Shown: positions 1-7,679 of the stretch, in pieces
How the letters are laid out: every line of letters starts with the position of its first letter
Position numbering within the stretch: the stretch's first letter is position 1
Assembly (NCBI RefSeq): GCF_000177335.1
Contig: NZ_ADFP01000059.1
Coordinates: 1-38,674 of the forward strand
Direction: 5' to 3'
Length of the DNA stretch: 38,674 bases
DNA from: Pyramidobacter piscolens W5455
Lineage (GTDB): Bacteria; Synergistota; Synergistia; Synergistales; Dethiosulfovibrionaceae
The notes under the pieces: generated by a model
Seen by the model: the letters and a program-made list of their open reading frames with translations, nothing else
Database searches by the model: none
What the model was told of the DNA's origin: nothing
Position numbers and translations under genes: made by a program

Positions 1-122
1 GGGAATACCTCGATGACCTGCGGCAATATACGCTTTAGCTCGCATACGACATCAATATCGTCTTTACGCCGCTTCCAGAGACGATCCGCTTCTTCAAGCG
101 CGACAAAATACTGCTTAAACAT
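1..122 (-). CDS. Partial hypothetical protein, C-terminus beyond window
   Basis: An open frame on the minus strand runs off the left edge. From ATG at 122 it encodes about 40 residues beginning MFKQYFVALEEADRLWKRRK, charged and helix-like. An in-frame ATG at 149 would extend it by nine residues. No clear ribosome binding site is visible for either start, and I recognise no family. The plus strand has a short competing frame that stops at 36-38, followed by a plus-oriented terminator, so a plus-strand gene ending here is the alternative. Confidence 0.3.
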   Translation of the reverse strand, partial: MFKQYFVALEEADRLWKRRKDDIDVVCELKRILPQVIEVF

Positions 123-123
123 A

Positions 124-178
124 TCAGCCTGTTTTAGTCCTCGAAACATCGAGGATTGAAGCAGGCTGATTTTTTTTT
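124..178 (+). terminator. Rho-independent terminator, plus orientation
   Basis: ATCAGCCTG at 124-132 pairs with CAGGCTGAT at 162-170. A second stem sits inside it (TCCTCGA with TCGAGGA around a short AACA loop). A run of nine T follows directly on the plus strand. It would stop transcription entering from the left, or readthrough antisense to the array. Confidence 0.7.
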
Positions 179-244
179 GCAATTTTTCGTCCTGGTTTTG
201 AGCGTCTTTAAGGTATCGCTTGAATCGCTTGTAGTCGCCCGATC

Positions 245-1126
245 GGTTCATCCCCGCGTGAGCGGGGTTTTGCGTCGGCGGTTCCGGCTCCGGCTCGATC
301 GTCACGGTTCATCCCCGCGTGAGCGGGGTTTTGTTCTGCGCGGAGATAGTGGACTGTTCGAGCCCGGGTTCATCCCCGCGTGAGCGGGGTTTTGACCGGC
401 GGCGCTGATATACGGGAGCTGCTGGAAGGTTCATCCCCGCGTGAGCGGGGTTTTGAAGCGGATGTGCGAGCCGTCGTCTTCGCAGCAGGGTTCATCCCCG
501 CGTGAGCGGGGTTTTGCCATCTTGAACGACGCCAACGACTACCGGAAGGGGTTCATCCCCGCGTGAGCGGGGTTTTGAGCGACCTTCGAAAGCATGGTGC
601 GTCCTCCTTAGGTTCATCCCCGCGTGAGCGGGGTTTTGTTGCTCGCTTGCGTCCGTAGTTCTCCCGAATGGGGTTCATCCCCGCGTGAGCGGGGTTTTGA
701 CGTTCTTGTTCTTTGTAAACACGGCGTCCTTAGGTTCATCCCCGCGTGAGCGGGGTTTTGTAAGCCCTATGCCAAAAAGAGGCAACAGAAAGGGGTTCAT
801 CCCCGCGTGAGCGGGGTTTTGACGTAAAGCAGATAATCCTTGCCAACGGTCGCGGGTTCATCCCCGCGTGAGCGGGGTTTTGCCCGACGGACAAGCCTCC
901 GGCACCTGAAAAAAGGGTTCATCCCCGCGTGAGCGGGGTTTTGCCGTCCCAGATCTTCGAGACGGTATTTGTAAGTGGTTCATCCCCGCGTGAGCGGGGT
1001 TTTGCGAGCAGATTGCCGAGTTGGAGAACCAACAGAAGGTTCATCCCCGCGTGAGCGGGGTTTTGTTTTGACCCATCCCGTCGCGTCGCATTGTCGCCGG
1101 TTCATCCCCGCGTGAGCGGGGTTTTG
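245..1126 (-). CRISPR. Type I-E CRISPR array, 15 repeats, 14 spacers
   Basis: Fifteen copies of a 28-bp repeat occur at an exact 61-bp period (starts at 245, 306, 367 and so on to 1099), with 33-bp intervals. In the transcribed (minus) orientation the repeat begins CAAAACCCCGCTCACGCGGG and ends GATGAACC. A 6-bp stem (CCCCGC/GCGGGG) precedes an AUGAACC handle, as in other I-E arrays. No copy is mutated. The AT-rich leader lies between the array and cas2, so transcription runs right to left. The base after AACC is variable, so the 8-nt crRNA handle takes one base from the interval and leaves a 32-nt guide. Confidence 0.98.
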
Positions 1127-1287
1127 TCGTCCTGTTGTGCGCTGTTTAGGTCGGCTTAAATTTTCACTTGCAACGTTCTTTATCAACATTGACATTACAC
1201 AATAGGTTTAGCAGCTCGATATCTGAACAGTTACTATTAGTCATCTGAAGAATGAACAAGGCTATTTTATCAGAATATTCGCACTTG
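1127..1287 (-). promoter_or_regulatory. Leader of the type I-E array
   Basis: This AT-rich stretch lies between the end of cas2 and the first repeat, on the side where new I-E spacers are inserted. It contains several A/T tracts that could form the array promoter on the minus strand. I could not identify one convincing -35/-10 pair or a clean IHF consensus. Confidence 0.7.
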
Positions 1288-1635
1288 TTATAACGCGACC
1301 TCTTGGAATTGTTTCCTTTGTTCCTCTGTTTCCCTGTCGCTGAGGCGGCTCAGGAGGACTCCGTCACAGTCAAGAACGATTCGTGCAGGCAATCCAAGAC
1401 ATTCTATGCCTTGCCCGCCAGGTCGGGATGAATCGCTCCATATAAGCATAATGGAACTATTTAGATCCTGTTGTTCGTTGTACCACTTTTCGATGACCTG
1501 CCATATTCTCTGGCGGATTCCCGCCGACATCTTGGGGTGACTGTATACGCCCGGAGCCAGTTCCAGCATGCAAGAAGCGAGAAAACCGCGATATTTCATG
1601 GGAACGTTGTTAGTGATCACGACGGTCATCGGCAT
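1288..1635 (-). CDS. cas2: Cas2, type I-E
   Basis: A 115-residue Cas2 of the I-E subfamily, starting MPMTVVITNNVPMKYRGFLA with the TVVITNNVP beta strand typical of that group. In the family, a Cas2 dimer bridges two Cas1 dimers to form the complex that inserts prespacers at the leader-repeat junction. The ATG directly follows the cas1 stop (TAAATG), and GAGGA lies about 8 nt upstream of it. It is the last gene of the Cascade operon and is followed by the array leader. The I-E form is longer than most Cas2 proteins, as seen here. Confidence 0.95.
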   Translation of the reverse strand: MPMTVVITNNVPMKYRGFLASCMLELAPGVYSHPKMSAGIRQRIWQVIEKWYNEQQDLNSSIMLIWSDSSRPGGQGIECLGLPARIVLDCDGVLLSRLSDRETEEQRKQFQEVAL

Positions 1636-2511
1636 TTACGTTTCCTCGTCTTCATCGCTCAAAACTGTCTTAATGGTTTCGATCATCTGATGGATAAAAT
1701 GTTCTCTGGCAAAAACGCTTCCCGCCAATTTTCTCACATGCCGTTCGATGCCGGTAGCCGGCTCTTCCTGACTGCGCTTCAATCCCTTGAAAGCGATGGG
1801 GATCGTAACGCTCATGCGAAAAATATCGGCGATATCGAGACCGAACGCGTCGTAAGCGGCTTCATGAATGAAACCAAGCTGCGGAATGGTCGCCGTCGCG
1901 GCGACAGCAATGCTTGCGGCCGCGTAAGCGGCTGTAGCGGCATGATTGATGGCGTTATTTATTTCGTCGTTCTTTTCGGGATTGGCCCGGTTGAATTTTC
2001 GCTGCCGCCAGGGGATTCCATATCGCTCGGCCAGCAATTTATAGCTCTGACGAACTCGCGTCCCCTCGATGCCGCGCAGTTCTTCCAGATTTGTGGTGGA
2101 CAGTTTCTCGCCGAAACGCAGTTCGTACATTTTGAGAACGGTTCTCAAGCGTCCTTTTGACGACGCCCAGAGCGTGACTTGGCGGCGGGCCAGAGCGCTT
2201 CGGTCGGGACTGAGAGGAGGCGCCGTATACATGCGCACGCCTCCCTCGCCTATGGCGACGAGTCCCAGTCCATGACTGCCGGCAAGTCTGAACACATCGT
2301 GACTGACCGTAGTGCCCGGTCCCAGTAAAAGCATCGACACGGTCTGGTAAGGGATATCGTATGCTCCGGGCTCAAGGTTAGGACTGCCGGCCGAAAGGAA
2401 GCGAAGCGTTCCTTTTTCAACGAACAAGTTGCCTCGCTCAAGCCAGAGCAGTCCGTAACGATCCGCGTGAGGGACGTTGGCGCTCTCCAGGCCGAGTCTC
2501 ACAAAGGCCAC
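1636..2511 (-). CDS. cas1: Cas1 integrase, type I-E
   Basis: A 291-residue I-E Cas1, the metal-dependent integrase of spacer acquisition. The active-site residues are visible: Glu149 in LRGIEG, His216 in GFIHEA and Asp229 in LDIADI. The 13-residue spacing from His to Asp matches the E. coli enzyme (H208/D221). The N-terminal beta domain includes LLLGPGTTVSHDVFRLAGSHG, and a helical C-terminal domain follows. Translation starts at GTG immediately after the cas6e TAA stop, so the two are coupled. There is no sign of damage. Together with cas2 it forms a complete adaptation module of its own, separate from the I-C pair in this window. Confidence 0.97.
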   Translation of the reverse strand: MAFVRLGLESANVPHADRYGLLWLERGNLFVEKGTLRFLSAGSPNLEPGAYDIPYQTVSMLLLGPGTTVSHDVFRLAGSHGLGLVAIGEGGVRMYTAPPLSPDRSALARRQVTLWASSKGRLRTVLKMYELRFGEKLSTTNLEELRGIEGTRVRQSYKLLAERYGIPWRQRKFNRANPEKNDEINNAINHAATAAYAAASIAVAATATIPQLGFIHEAAYDAFGLDIADIFRMSVTIPIAFKGLKRSQEEPATGIERHVRKLAGSVFAREHFIHQMIETIKTVLSDEDEET

Positions 2512-3276
2512 TTAACGAACCGCCTTCAAAAGCAGCATGCCAAAGCCAAAAGCGCAGTGGCGCCCTACGCCGTGACGGACAAGGCGTTCAAAGGCCTGAG
2601 GCTCGGTCACGCAGAGTTCGCCGACAAACGTTGTCTCGGGATAGCTGCGTCGTTCGGAATGAGTCGGCGCGCCGCAGTGGTCCTTCGCGCTCCGCGTGGT
2701 CAAATAGGAACTGCGGCTGCCGGTGATGACGACATCCCGCAGTTCCGCCGCGGGAACGAAACGGCGTTGAAGCCACTGACGATACGTTCCCTCGATCTCG
2801 CCTTTGTGGAGTTGGCGAAACTCATGGATCGTTCCGTCAAATGTGCCATTTCCCCTGGCTTCTTCACAGGCAAAGTAATTTTTCATCAGCCACACGTCGC
2901 TCTCCACTTTGCCGCGCCTTATGGTAGGACGGCAATAGACGCTGAAACGATAGCGGCTGCCTTTGCTCCACTGTTCAGGCATGACGCGGGAACAGATTTC
3001 CGGCAGATTAAAGACCGCGGGCAGCAACGAATCGGAACCTTCATCGGAGCGGAAATTTTCAAGACTCCGGCGCAGAAAAGTTTCGTCGGCCGGCGTATAA
3101 CCGAGCACCCGCGATCGTTCGCTCTGAACGAGGAAGGGTTGCGGTCCCAGTTCTCCAAAAATCTTGCGGGTAGCCGCATGCACCAGGTAACCGGGATCAT
3201 CGCCCAGACGACGCTGATGTCCCCAAATCGAAAGTGCCCGAAGGTTCAGATCGAGGCAGATCATATTAAGGCTCAA
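2512..3276 (-). CDS. cas6e: Cas6e crRNA endoribonuclease
   Basis: A Cas6e/Cse3/CasE protein, the Cascade subunit that cuts pre-crRNA at the base of the repeat hairpin and stays bound to the 3' stem. The N-terminal fold begins LNLRALSIWGHQ and includes GYLVHAA, a plausible position for the active-site histidine. The C-terminus has the glycine-rich HGVGRHCAFGFGMLLL loop of the family. I chose a TTG at 3276 (254 residues), because a strong AAGGAGGGG lies 7 nt upstream, inside the end of cas5e. The alternative ATG at 3264 is about 20 nt from that site. The longer upstream frame overlaps cas5e too far to be real. Confidence 0.92.
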   Translation of the reverse strand: MSLNMICLDLNLRALSIWGHQRRLGDDPGYLVHAATRKIFGELGPQPFLVQSERSRVLGYTPADETFLRRSLENFRSDEGSDSLLPAVFNLPEICSRVMPEQWSKGSRYRFSVYCRPTIRRGKVESDVWLMKNYFACEEARGNGTFDGTIHEFRQLHKGEIEGTYRQWLQRRFVPAAELRDVVITGSRSSYLTTRSAKDHCGAPTHSERRSYPETTFVGELCVTEPQAFERLVRHGVGRHCAFGFGMLLLKAVR

Positions 3277-4075
3277 CGGAAGTCCCCTCCTTTCCGCCGT
3301 CGACAGGGATCGCCGAGTGTTGCGCTGTCGTGTCGCGCCACACATAACGCCGTCCGCCGTGAGTGTTGGCAACCCAATTCCGGCAGTCGCAGCGTTCGAT
3401 CACGTGAACGCTGTCGTCTCCGTGTACACTGAGGGCTTCGGCAGGCGTGAGCGGCCATTCGACGAGAACCTTATTCCGGGAGGCAGGCTCTCTTTTTGTC
3501 TGCGCGCCAAGAGGCGCTCGCGGCGTAATATGCATGATAGCGTCTTTTAAACTGTCAGTATGGATGATTTCGCGTCCTTCCGGTTCGAAACAGATCGGCT
3601 GTGACGGCGGACAGCCAATGCGGCCGATAAACAGGGGACGGGCCGGATGACGCAGGGCGTCGCGAATTTCTTCCAGCGCAGGGGCTTCGTCCGCTGGATC
3701 AAGGGCGATCAAAACGGTGACCGCGGCGTCGGCCCGGTAATGACGGTAGCGCTGGACCGTAAATTCCCCTTTGGAACCGCCGCCGCGTTCGGCCACGATG
3801 CCGTCCGTACGCCAGAGCGAGTCTTCACTGCTCAGACGCGCCGTCTGGTAGTCCCGCAAAGGAACGCCTGTCCGATCTTCGCGCGAGGCAAGACGCAGAC
3901 GCTCCTGAAGGCGCTGGAGTTTTTCGACATCCTGAAAAGTCCACCCCAGGGCGTTGGCGATCAAGCCTGTCATCTCCGACAGGCCGGGCAGGAGATCCGT
4001 CGGCCTGATCTCGTCGACGGCGACGTCGCCAAAAGCCATCAATGGACCCCGCAGGCGCAGGATCAGCGCGTCCAT
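3266..4075 (-). CDS. cas5e: Cas5e Cascade subunit
   Basis: A 269-residue Cas5e/CasD protein. The start MDALILRLRGPLMAFGDVAV is the typical RAMP-fold first strand with the 'LxGPLxxfG' signature. TGLIANALGW and VPLRDYQTARL are also characteristic. In Cascade, Cas5e binds the 5' handle of the crRNA and contacts Cse1. The gene follows cas7e after 3 nt, and its 3' end carries the ribosome binding site for cas6e. Length and motifs are normal for the family. Confidence 0.96.
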   Translation of the reverse strand: MDALILRLRGPLMAFGDVAVDEIRPTDLLPGLSEMTGLIANALGWTFQDVEKLQRLQERLRLASREDRTGVPLRDYQTARLSSEDSLWRTDGIVAERGGGSKGEFTVQRYRHYRADAAVTVLIALDPADEAPALEEIRDALRHPARPLFIGRIGCPPSQPICFEPEGREIIHTDSLKDAIMHITPRAPLGAQTKREPASRNKVLVEWPLTPAEALSVHGDDSVHVIERCDCRNWVANTHGGRRYVWRDTTAQHSAIPVDGGKEGTSVEP

Positions 4076-4078
4076 TTT

Positions 4079-5305
4079 TTAAAGCTCCAGAGAGACGACC
4101 GCGCGCTCTAGGCTCTCGCCCATTCGATCGAGAGAAGAGTTCTCGCCTCGGGGGATGCTGACGTCGTACATGGAAGCAATCCAGCGCCGCTCGTCGCTTC
4201 CGTACATTTCATCGCTCTTCCCGACGTAGTCCTCCAGTTGACGCAGCGCCTGAGCGCGCATGTCTCCGCGGAGCGGGACAGGCAGATAAAAAGCGTCGGC
4301 CAGCGTGTGGGGCTGGCTCTCGCCGGCTTCGGCCATGACAAACCAGGGACGGGCATAAGGCGCGGTCGACCCCAGCTTAGCGCCGGGCGTCACGGTGGCG
4401 ATCAGATGCAACAGATGTTTGACCAGACGTCCCGCCACATCCCGCTGCGCTGTCTGCCATTGCTTGGACGGACAGCCTTCGATATTCGAAACCAGCTGAG
4501 GAACGTCAACGACGACATAATTGTAAAAGATCCCGCTGGTCAGTTCGGCCGCGTTGATATGGGCGGAACCGGAATTGTTCAGGTCGTCGACGGCCGTGAA
4601 ATAATCCGTCTCGGACTCCTCGGCGTGGACGGTAAAGGCGTGCGCCACATGGACGGCCGCGGAAACGCGGGCGTCGGTATCGCCGGAAATAAAGCGTCCG
4701 AACATGGCGGCGTCAAGGCCAGCGCCGCATTTCAACGCTTGAAAATCTTTTTTGTGTTTTTTGAACCATTCGCCCGTTTTTTTGCCAACATCCGCGGCGC
4801 TGCCGTCGGCGGAGGCCATTTCGCGAACGATCTTGGACAAAAACTGGATCTCCGGGTGTCCCAGCACGACCAGTTCGCTCCGTTCCGCGCTCAGCTGGGC
4901 GTCGATGCTCGGATTCAGAGCGTCGGCATCGTCTTTAGCAGTTTTCTTGTTTTTAGCGGCCGCTTCGGTGCCCTTCGCACCGTAAAGCTCGCTCTGCAGC
5001 GCCTGAGACGCGGCGACGACTTTCTCCGCATCAAGACCTTCCTTTTCGATCAGCGGCTTCTCGATTTTCTCGGGGAAAATCCTGCGGGAACGGATCGATG
5101 TGGCGATGTCCTTGTCCACATTCTGCAGGCTCCACAGCCCGTCGGCCATGCGCCAGTGACGTTTCAGGCACTGAGAACTCACGCGGGTCCGGCTGACGCC
5201 GCCAAAGGGGATCCTCTTGGAAAGGCCGGAGTCGTCGCGGTTCAGCAGCGAAGCGGGATAGGTCGTCAGCGTCGAGATCTGGATGAAGCGGGGCAGCATT
5301 GTCAT
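4079..5305 (-). CDS. cas7e: Cas7e (Cse4) Cascade backbone subunit
   Basis: A 408-residue Cas7e/Cse4/CasC protein. The N-terminus (FIQISTLTTYPASLLNRDD, then KRIPFGGVSRTRVSSQCLKR) matches the family's RNA-binding strand and SSQ motif. In Cascade six copies wrap the crRNA. The thumb of each displaces every sixth guide base, which matters for the regulatory RNA proposed upstream of cse1. The ATG overlaps the cse2 stop as ATGA, so translation is coupled. A lysine/alanine-rich insert near residues 110-125 (AAAKNKKTAKDDADA) is probably a surface loop. Confidence 0.96.
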   Translation of the reverse strand: MTMLPRFIQISTLTTYPASLLNRDDSGLSKRIPFGGVSRTRVSSQCLKRHWRMADGLWSLQNVDKDIATSIRSRRIFPEKIEKPLIEKEGLDAEKVVAASQALQSELYGAKGTEAAAKNKKTAKDDADALNPSIDAQLSAERSELVVLGHPEIQFLSKIVREMASADGSAADVGKKTGEWFKKHKKDFQALKCGAGLDAAMFGRFISGDTDARVSAAVHVAHAFTVHAEESETDYFTAVDDLNNSGSAHINAAELTSGIFYNYVVVDVPQLVSNIEGCPSKQWQTAQRDVAGRLVKHLLHLIATVTPGAKLGSTAPYARPWFVMAEAGESQPHTLADAFYLPVPLRGDMRAQALRQLEDYVGKSDEMYGSDERRWIASMYDVSIPRGENSSLDRMGESLERAVVSLEL

Positions 5306-5937
5306 TCTGATTCATTCTCCTTCACGATCGATTCGCCGTTTTCTCCGGCGGTGTTTCGAGACTTCCACAGCGCAAGATAAAAAGATTTGGTCAATGCCGA
5401 GCGCACTTTCGAGCGCTCGTTTTCTTCCGACGCTACGCAGAGGCACGCCAGAGCCGTCCACGAAAAGGTACAGCCTTTCGAACTCGCCAGTTTCAGCAGG
5501 TAACGGAGCAGGTCGAAAAAACGGTCGCCTTCCGCCCGCATCAGCAGGTCGAATCGCCGTGTCAGCGCGTCGCCGGCGTCTTCCATGCTGCCCAGGGCTG
5601 CGCCGAAATCGTCTCGCGCGCCGCGGCAATTTTGCGCCGTCATGGCCATGCCCTGAAAGACGGCGCCCCAGGCTTTCTCCGCGCCCTCGTCCAGGGAGTT
5701 TCCCGCATCGCCGAGGATATCGTACTCGCAGAGCAGTCTCCAGAACACGGGGGGACGGGTATCGTCTTTCGTCGGGTTCATGCGGCGAAGTTCGGCTCGC
5801 TCGCCTCGAGTCAGCGTGTAACCTTTCTTCTGTTCTTCCTCGGGCGTCGGCGCCATGCGCATAAGGAGCTCGCCGGTTCTTTCAAAGAACTTCTCGTATC
5901 GTGACATCACATGAAACGCGTTTTTCTCCGCGGGCAT
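5302..5937 (-). CDS. cse2: Cse2 (Cas11e) small subunit
   Basis: A 211-residue Cse2/CasB protein of the expected helical type, basic and rich in Leu/Arg (for example LRRMNPTKDDTRPPVFWRLL). Cse2 dimers form the belly of Cascade and stabilise the R-loop. The C-terminal 60 residues (SWTALACLCVASEENERSKV onward) carry the second conserved helical block. The gene starts directly after the cse1 stop and ends overlapping the cas7e start by four bases. It is assigned partly by similarity and partly by its fixed place in the operon. Confidence 0.92.
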   Translation of the reverse strand: MPAEKNAFHVMSRYEKFFERTGELLMRMAPTPEEEQKKGYTLTRGERAELRRMNPTKDDTRPPVFWRLLCEYDILGDAGNSLDEGAEKAWGAVFQGMAMTAQNCRGARDDFGAALGSMEDAGDALTRRFDLLMRAEGDRFFDLLRYLLKLASSKGCTFSWTALACLCVASEENERSKVRSALTKSFYLALWKSRNTAGENGESIVKENESE

Positions 5938-7548
5938 TTATCCTTCCTCCTCTTCGGCGGTTTTCAGGTAAATCGCAAGCAGGCGGTCTAACGTAAGCTC
6001 GCTGAGCGCCCGGGCTTTTACGGATTGGCTGACGCTGCCGGGCAGCGACGAGACGCCGATTTCATAGTACTTTCGAACCAGTTGCCGCAGACACGTCTTC
6101 CATGGAACGAGCCAGCTCTCGTCGGTAATCTCGCCGTCTGTCATGCGGGAACACGTATCCCAGAGGTACCGGAAAAACAGCGTTTCGACCTCGTCTTCCA
6201 TTTTGTTCTTGACGACAGGGATCCAGTTTTTTACGGCAGACGAATTCCAGTCGATCGCCCTGTTGCCATCGGCGCTTTTCCCGCACTGCATGAATCGCGC
6301 CAGAGCCACTCCCAGAACGGTGTTTTTAGCCGTTTTCACCAGGTTGATCATGGCGCCGGCAGCGCGCCACAAGGTAAATTTATCGCTCACACCGGCGACG
6401 CTCACCGGGATCAGCCGTTCCTCGTAACCCTCCGTCTTTCCCTGCCCTTTCCTGAGAGCGCTGCACCATGCCTGCGTTGCCACGGGATCGTCGATTCCTC
6501 TGTGATAGCGCAACAGCAGCGGTTTCTGCATTCCCTCGGCTTCGGCAAGGATCCTGGCGAGGTTGGCGTAGTTCAGATTCGAACCGAAAACATGGCTGCC
6601 TTGTTTATCGAAAACGACCGGTTCCCACGGGTCGCGGAGGTTGCCGCCCGTTTTCTCGATGTCCACGCGGGCGCACGCCGAAGCCGCTTTTTTCACGCTC
6701 ACCGAATTTCCGGAACGCACCGCGCGGACGCGGCGGCAGATTTCGATGAAGAGCGGATGAAGGTCGCGCAGCGCGGAGGACGTTTTCCCGTTCCACGGCT
6801 CCAGCCACAAGAGCCGCGTTTCTTTTTCGCTGCGGCAAAAGGCGTAAAGTTCCCAGTCGGGGGGGCAGTTCAGAATGACGCGGGCGTCCCGGCCCCATCT
6901 CGCTCCAGGCGAAGAACTGCTCTGCAACGTCAGAATCGGGCGAATGGACCACCCGCCGTTCTGGCGAGCCACCCCATAATTCCCTCTTCCCAAAAAACCG
7001 CTGTTCGTCTGCAGCGAGATCAGCGCGAAGATCCATTCCTCCGCAGAGGGGTGCTTCATAACGCCGGATTTGACGTCAAAGTTCTTGGCGGATATCAGCA
7101 GGTCAAGATCGTCGGGGAACTGCGCCTCGCCTCTGTAATCGGCGAAGTCCCCGTCCGGCGCGGGGACCTGCATAAACGCGGGTTTGTTCAGATCGTCCGT
7201 GACAAGGCACCACGGTTCGTCGAGCGGAAATTTTCGCGAATAGTCCGGCACGACGCCACGGATCATGTCCCGCCATTCGTCGGGAGAATGGCGCCCCAGC
7301 ATCGCCCACGGCTTTTTGGGATCGGGCGGCGGCAGGTTTTCAACCTGCCCGGCCGTCTCCAGGGCATGACAGCCAAGCTGCACAAGCCATACGTGGAACG
7401 GGGCCGCCTGATGAGGCAGCAGCGCCGGGAACGCGGCGACCTCGTTCCGTTCGAGCGCGGAGAAAAGTTCCGGCAGGGAAAAACGCCGCATGGCGCCCTG
7501 TGGGTTTTCGACGCTCAACCATCGCTCTGTCAAAAGGTTGTTCTCCAC
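5938..7548 (-). CDS. cse1: Cse1 (Cas8e) large subunit, PAM recognition
   Basis: A 536-residue Cse1/CasA protein. The opening (LLTERWLSVENPQGAMRRFSLPELFSALE) and GFLGRGNYGVARQNGGWSIRP near residues 180-200 are typical of the family and of its PAM-sensing loop. Cse1 recognises the PAM, opens target DNA and recruits Cas3. Translation starts at GTG, because no ATG is available there, and AAGGAAG lies about 9 nt upstream. It is the first gene of the Cascade-adaptation operon. Its untranslated leader carries a match to the guide of the crRNA-like RNA at 7680-7743, which predicts RNA-guided autorepression of this gene. Confidence 0.96.
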   Translation of the reverse strand: MENNLLTERWLSVENPQGAMRRFSLPELFSALERNEVAAFPALLPHQAAPFHVWLVQLGCHALETAGQVENLPPPDPKKPWAMLGRHSPDEWRDMIRGVVPDYSRKFPLDEPWCLVTDDLNKPAFMQVPAPDGDFADYRGEAQFPDDLDLLISAKNFDVKSGVMKHPSAEEWIFALISLQTNSGFLGRGNYGVARQNGGWSIRPILTLQSSSSPGARWGRDARVILNCPPDWELYAFCRSEKETRLLWLEPWNGKTSSALRDLHPLFIEICRRVRAVRSGNSVSVKKAASACARVDIEKTGGNLRDPWEPVVFDKQGSHVFGSNLNYANLARILAEAEGMQKPLLLRYHRGIDDPVATQAWCSALRKGQGKTEGYEERLIPVSVAGVSDKFTLWRAAGAMINLVKTAKNTVLGVALARFMQCGKSADGNRAIDWNSSAVKNWIPVVKNKMEDEVETLFFRYLWDTCSRMTDGEITDESWLVPWKTCLRQLVRKYYEIGVSSLPGSVSQSVKARALSELTLDRLLAIYLKTAEEEEG

Positions 7549-7562
7549 GTTTTCACTTCCTT

Positions 7563-7576
7563 ACTAAAACACTGTT
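7563..7576 (-). promoter_or_regulatory. Predicted CreR target with AAC PAM, cse1 leader
   Basis: Read on the minus strand, AAC at 7576-7574 is followed by AGTGTTTTAGT at 7573-7563. The guide of the crRNA-like RNA reads AGTGTATTAGT. Positions 1-5 and 7-11 match; position 6 differs, and position 12 differs as well. Type I-E Cascade flips out bases 6 and 12, so these mismatches should be neutral. The match stops just upstream of the cse1 ribosome binding site. An 11-nt match should allow binding but not support Cas3 cleavage. Confidence 0.72.
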
Positions 7577-7600
7577 TGTTTTTTTGTATCTGACGTAAAG

Positions 7601-7627
7601 CTTATATGGTAATTATAAATTTGTCAA
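7601..7627 (-). promoter_or_regulatory. Predicted cse1 operon promoter
   Basis: On the minus strand a perfect TTGACA lies at 7627-7622. TATAAG at 7606-7601 is a candidate -10 with a short 15-bp spacer. A perfect TATAAT also occurs at 7617-7612 but lacks a good -35. Either choice puts the start upstream of the proposed CreR target and gives a leader of roughly 45-60 nt before the GTG. Confidence 0.6.
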
Positions 7628-7642
7628 GCGCTTTTTTCCGTT

Positions 7643-7673
7643 TTTACAAAAAACGCGACAAATCATTTATAAT
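7643..7673 (+). promoter_or_regulatory. Predicted promoter of the crRNA-like RNA
   Basis: A perfect TATAAT stands at 7668-7673 on the plus strand, with TTTACA at 7643-7648 as a weak -35 (19-bp spacer). The predicted start near 7680 falls directly before the first degenerate repeat. The promoter diverges from that of cse1. Confidence 0.6.
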
Positions 7674-7679
7674 GGATCC

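Noticed and set aside
184..211. A degenerate sixteenth I-E repeat left of 245
   Set aside because: Only TGGTTTTG at 193-200 resembles the repeat end, and its distance to the next repeat is 44 and not 33 bp.
1185..1205. An IHF-like site in the I-E leader (TATCAACATT...)
   Set aside because: The second half of the consensus (TTR after four bases) is absent, so the match is not good enough to report as a site.
6025..7593. A 522-codon plus-strand frame
   Set aside because: It is antisense to cse1, whose family identity is clear. It reflects high GC content.
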